DNA of 64,000 nucleotides from JAMLHH01 sp037189845 (lineage in GTDB: Bacteria > Bacteroidota > Bacteroidia > Chitinophagales > JADIYW01). Every line of letters starts with the position of its first letter. Position 1 is the stretch's first letter. The position numbers and the translations under genes are program-made. Of this stretch, positions 62,392 to 64,000 are shown in pieces. The DNA is taken from the NCBI GenBank assembly GCA_037189845.1, contig JBBCIS010000003.1:496001-560000 (forward strand), given 5' to 3'. The notes below the pieces were generated by a model that was not told where the DNA came from, did not search any database, and saw nothing but the letters and a program-made list of their open reading frames with translations.

Positions 62392-64000
62392 TTGTTGTTT
62401 CTTTTTTAGTTTTTAAGTTATAACGGATACCACCATAAGCTACCGGTCCAATCACCGGTCCCCACATCTGGTAGGTATCAAAATTCCCACCAAAAGGATC
62501 AGAGAATCCGATAATCGGGTCATTCTGCCTGATATTTAACAAGTTTTCACCTCCGAAGAAGAATTCAAAACTGCCCTGATATCTTGTAATTTGCGCCCCC
62601 ATCATTGCATTGACCGGAGAATATCTTTGCGTTTCATTTACAAAGCTGACAGGCATTCTCATCTTGCTCTGAATATTCAAATTTGTGGTAAACATCCAGT
62701 GCTCGTCCTTCGTTTTGTACGAAGCTGCGAACAATCCTCTGTGTGGTGGAAGCATATTTTTACGAATCAGTTCACCATGCATAGTTTGATGAACATCCTC
62801 CAGTCTGTATGCAAATTTCAGATCCAGACCTATCCCAGGTTCAATTGTCCATTCTACCATCAGAGAGTTGGAATAAGATTTTCCGTCCAGGTTATAGATA
62901 TGAACTTTATTCATCCCGTTTTCAATATCTACTATTACCTGATCAGTAAATCTGGTGTGATAAAAATCCACTGCAAGCTTAGAGGTTTTAGATCCCAGTC
63001 GAATATCCTGAATGACACTTAATCCTGAATTCCATGCAGATTCAAAACCAATATCTTCCAAAACCTGTATTTCTCTGGAACTGGCAAACATATAGATGTT
63101 TTCAGCAAATACATTCGGTATTCTGAAGCCACGTCCCCCGGCAATTCTCAATGTTGTTCCCTCCACCGGTTGATATCTGAAGTGCAATCTCGGATTGATC
63201 TGTGCACGGAAACGATTCGGAAAATCTGCCCTCAATCCGGCAACTAAAGTAATTTTCTCCAAATACTTATAGGTATACTCTGCTGATAATCCGGGAACGA
63301 TATCTGTTCTTTTCAATTGTGTGCCATTGACATTCTCATCATAATAGTCGTACATCAAAGATGTACCGGCGAAAAGTGTATGGTTGGTATTATTGATCAA
63401 TCCGTGATACAGGATATTTCCGAAGAAGCTTCCCTGCATACCATTGTAATTGTTGATACCGTATCTACCTTTCTGATCATGCCAGAATCCGGAAGCTGAC
63501 AATCCAATACTTCGTTCAAGATGCCCGGGCAGAAAGAATCCCATTTTTGCAAATCCTTCTACTCTGCTCGTTTTAATCCCGATTTTATATAGATCAGCCT
63601 GCCCTTCATTCAATGCAACCTGACCGGAAGTTCTGCTTTCGTGCAAACCTTTGATCAGAAATTGGGATTCTAATTTATCGTTGTGAAATTCCCAGCGGTT
63701 CATCAGATTGACCTGATTGACCTGTGGCTGATCATAGAATGTGTCACCGTTTCTGTCTTTTTTATCTTTAGTCATGGCTCCGTTAGCAAAAAAAGCTGTA
63801 CCCCAGTTCTTTTTATGAGCTGCGGACATCAGATTTCCTTCCAGGCGCCCGGTGTGGTTTGCGAATACATCCACATATAAAGGAGATAAATCTTCAGGAG
63901 CTTTGTAATTAATATTAATTGACCCGGTGATTCCTTCGTATCCGGCACGAACACCCGGAGTTCCTTTGGCTAACTCTATAGATTTGATCCACGGAGCAGG
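62375..64000 (-). CDS. TonB-dependent receptor, N-terminus outside the window
   Basis: The frame is open to the right edge, so only the C-terminal about 541 residues are present. The visible part begins within the plug domain (SIELAKGTPGVRAGYEGITGSINI) and continues into a barrel with a C-terminal YGGIRYNLKTKKETTNETAH. It is a siderophore/metal-type receptor rather than a SusC. The HMA protein is coupled downstream with a 17-nt overlap, so copper or another metal is a plausible substrate or sensor. The start and TonB box are not in view. Confidence 0.85.
   Translation of the reverse strand, partial: PAPWIKSIELAKGTPGVRAGYEGITGSININYKAPEDLSPLYVDVFANHTGRLEGNLMSAAHKKNWGTAFFANGAMTKDKKDRNGDTFYDQPQVNQVNLMNRWEFHNDKLESQFLIKGLHESRTSGQVALNEGQADLYKIGIKTSRVEGFAKMGFFLPGHLERSIGLSASGFWHDQKGRYGINNYNGMQGSFFGNILYHGLINNTNHTLFAGTSLMYDYYDENVNGTQLKRTDIVPGLSAEYTYKYLEKITLVAGLRADFPNRFRAQINPRLHFRYQPVEGTTLRIAGGRGFRIPNVFAENIYMFASSREIQVLEDIGFESAWNSGLSVIQDIRLGSKTSKLAVDFYHTRFTDQVIVDIENGMNKVHIYNLDGKSYSNSLMVEWTIEPGIGLDLKFAYRLEDVHQTMHGELIRKNMLPPHRGLFAASYKTKDEHWMFTTNLNIQSKMRMPVSFVNETQRYSPVNAMMGAQITRYQGSFEFFFGGENLLNIRQNDPIIGFSDPFGGNFDTYQMWGPVIGPVAYGGIRYNLKTKKETTNETAH

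Overview
The window is chromosomal DNA of a low-GC (roughly 38-40% by eye) member of the Bacteroidota. Several signs agree. Three proteins carry or consist of type IX secretion (Por) sorting domains (29345-32248, 35815-36960, 58486-58833). There are TonB-dependent receptors with carboxypeptidase-like regulatory domains, an OmpA protein with thrombospondin type-3 repeats, a DUF3467 gene next to rpoC, almost no Shine-Dalgarno sequences, and promoters of the TTTG-N18..20-TAnnTTTG type. No genus is claimed.

Layout. 1-435: tail of a membrane protein and a nested palindromic repeat. 435-7423: metalloprotease, Hsp15-like protein, methylmalonyl-CoA epimerase, an acetyltransferase-like gene with a small partner, cysteine desulfurase, MarR regulator and DUF3467. 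7505-21977 (minus strand): the information-processing block, read rpsU, xerC, hpf, tRNA-Thr-Tyr-Gly-Thr, tuf, tRNA-Trp, secE, nusG, rplK, rplA, rplJ, rplL, rpoB, rpoC. The tRNA-tuf-secE-nusG-rpl-rpo order matches the classical tufB/rif region of Escherichia coli. 22414-33639: acyl-CoA dehydrogenase, HHH protein, OmpA protein, MarC, a TonB receptor paired with a secreted S15/CocE hydrolase, and lysA. 33679-33870: a 192-bp MITE-like element with terminal inverted repeats and a 3-bp target duplication. 33969-38817: hydrolase, Crp-like regulator, secreted esterase, SDR, carboxymuconolactone decarboxylase-like protein. 38835-49023: peptide transporter with L,D-transpeptidase, a flippase-like protein, ruvC, and a cell-envelope operon (PAP2-like, DivIC, sterol desaturase-like, M23 peptidase), then an acidic secreted protein and a MoxR ATPase. 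49282-54039: csaA and a plus-strand run with a winged-helix regulator and an unusual N-terminally extended CreD, then dgkA and DUF1361. 54184-64000: a pore-less voltage-sensor-like protein, thiL, ctaA, gmhB, a sorting-domain-only protein, sulfotransferase, two cysteine-rich small lipoproteins, FKBP, a low-molecular-weight phosphatase, and an HMA protein overlapping a TonB receptor that leaves the window.

Most of the window is ordinary core genome. The best candidates for something little described are: the acetyltransferase-like/small basic protein pair (4551-5265); the voltage-sensor-like membrane protein without a pore (54184-55341); the CreD fusion beside a free-standing copy of its extra domain (50808-53022); the pair of cysteine-patterned lipoproteins (59777-60490); and the intergenic repeats (293-428, 22303-22407, 38113-38161, 33679-33870). 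No CRISPR array, prophage, complete insertion sequence or recognisable defence island was seen.
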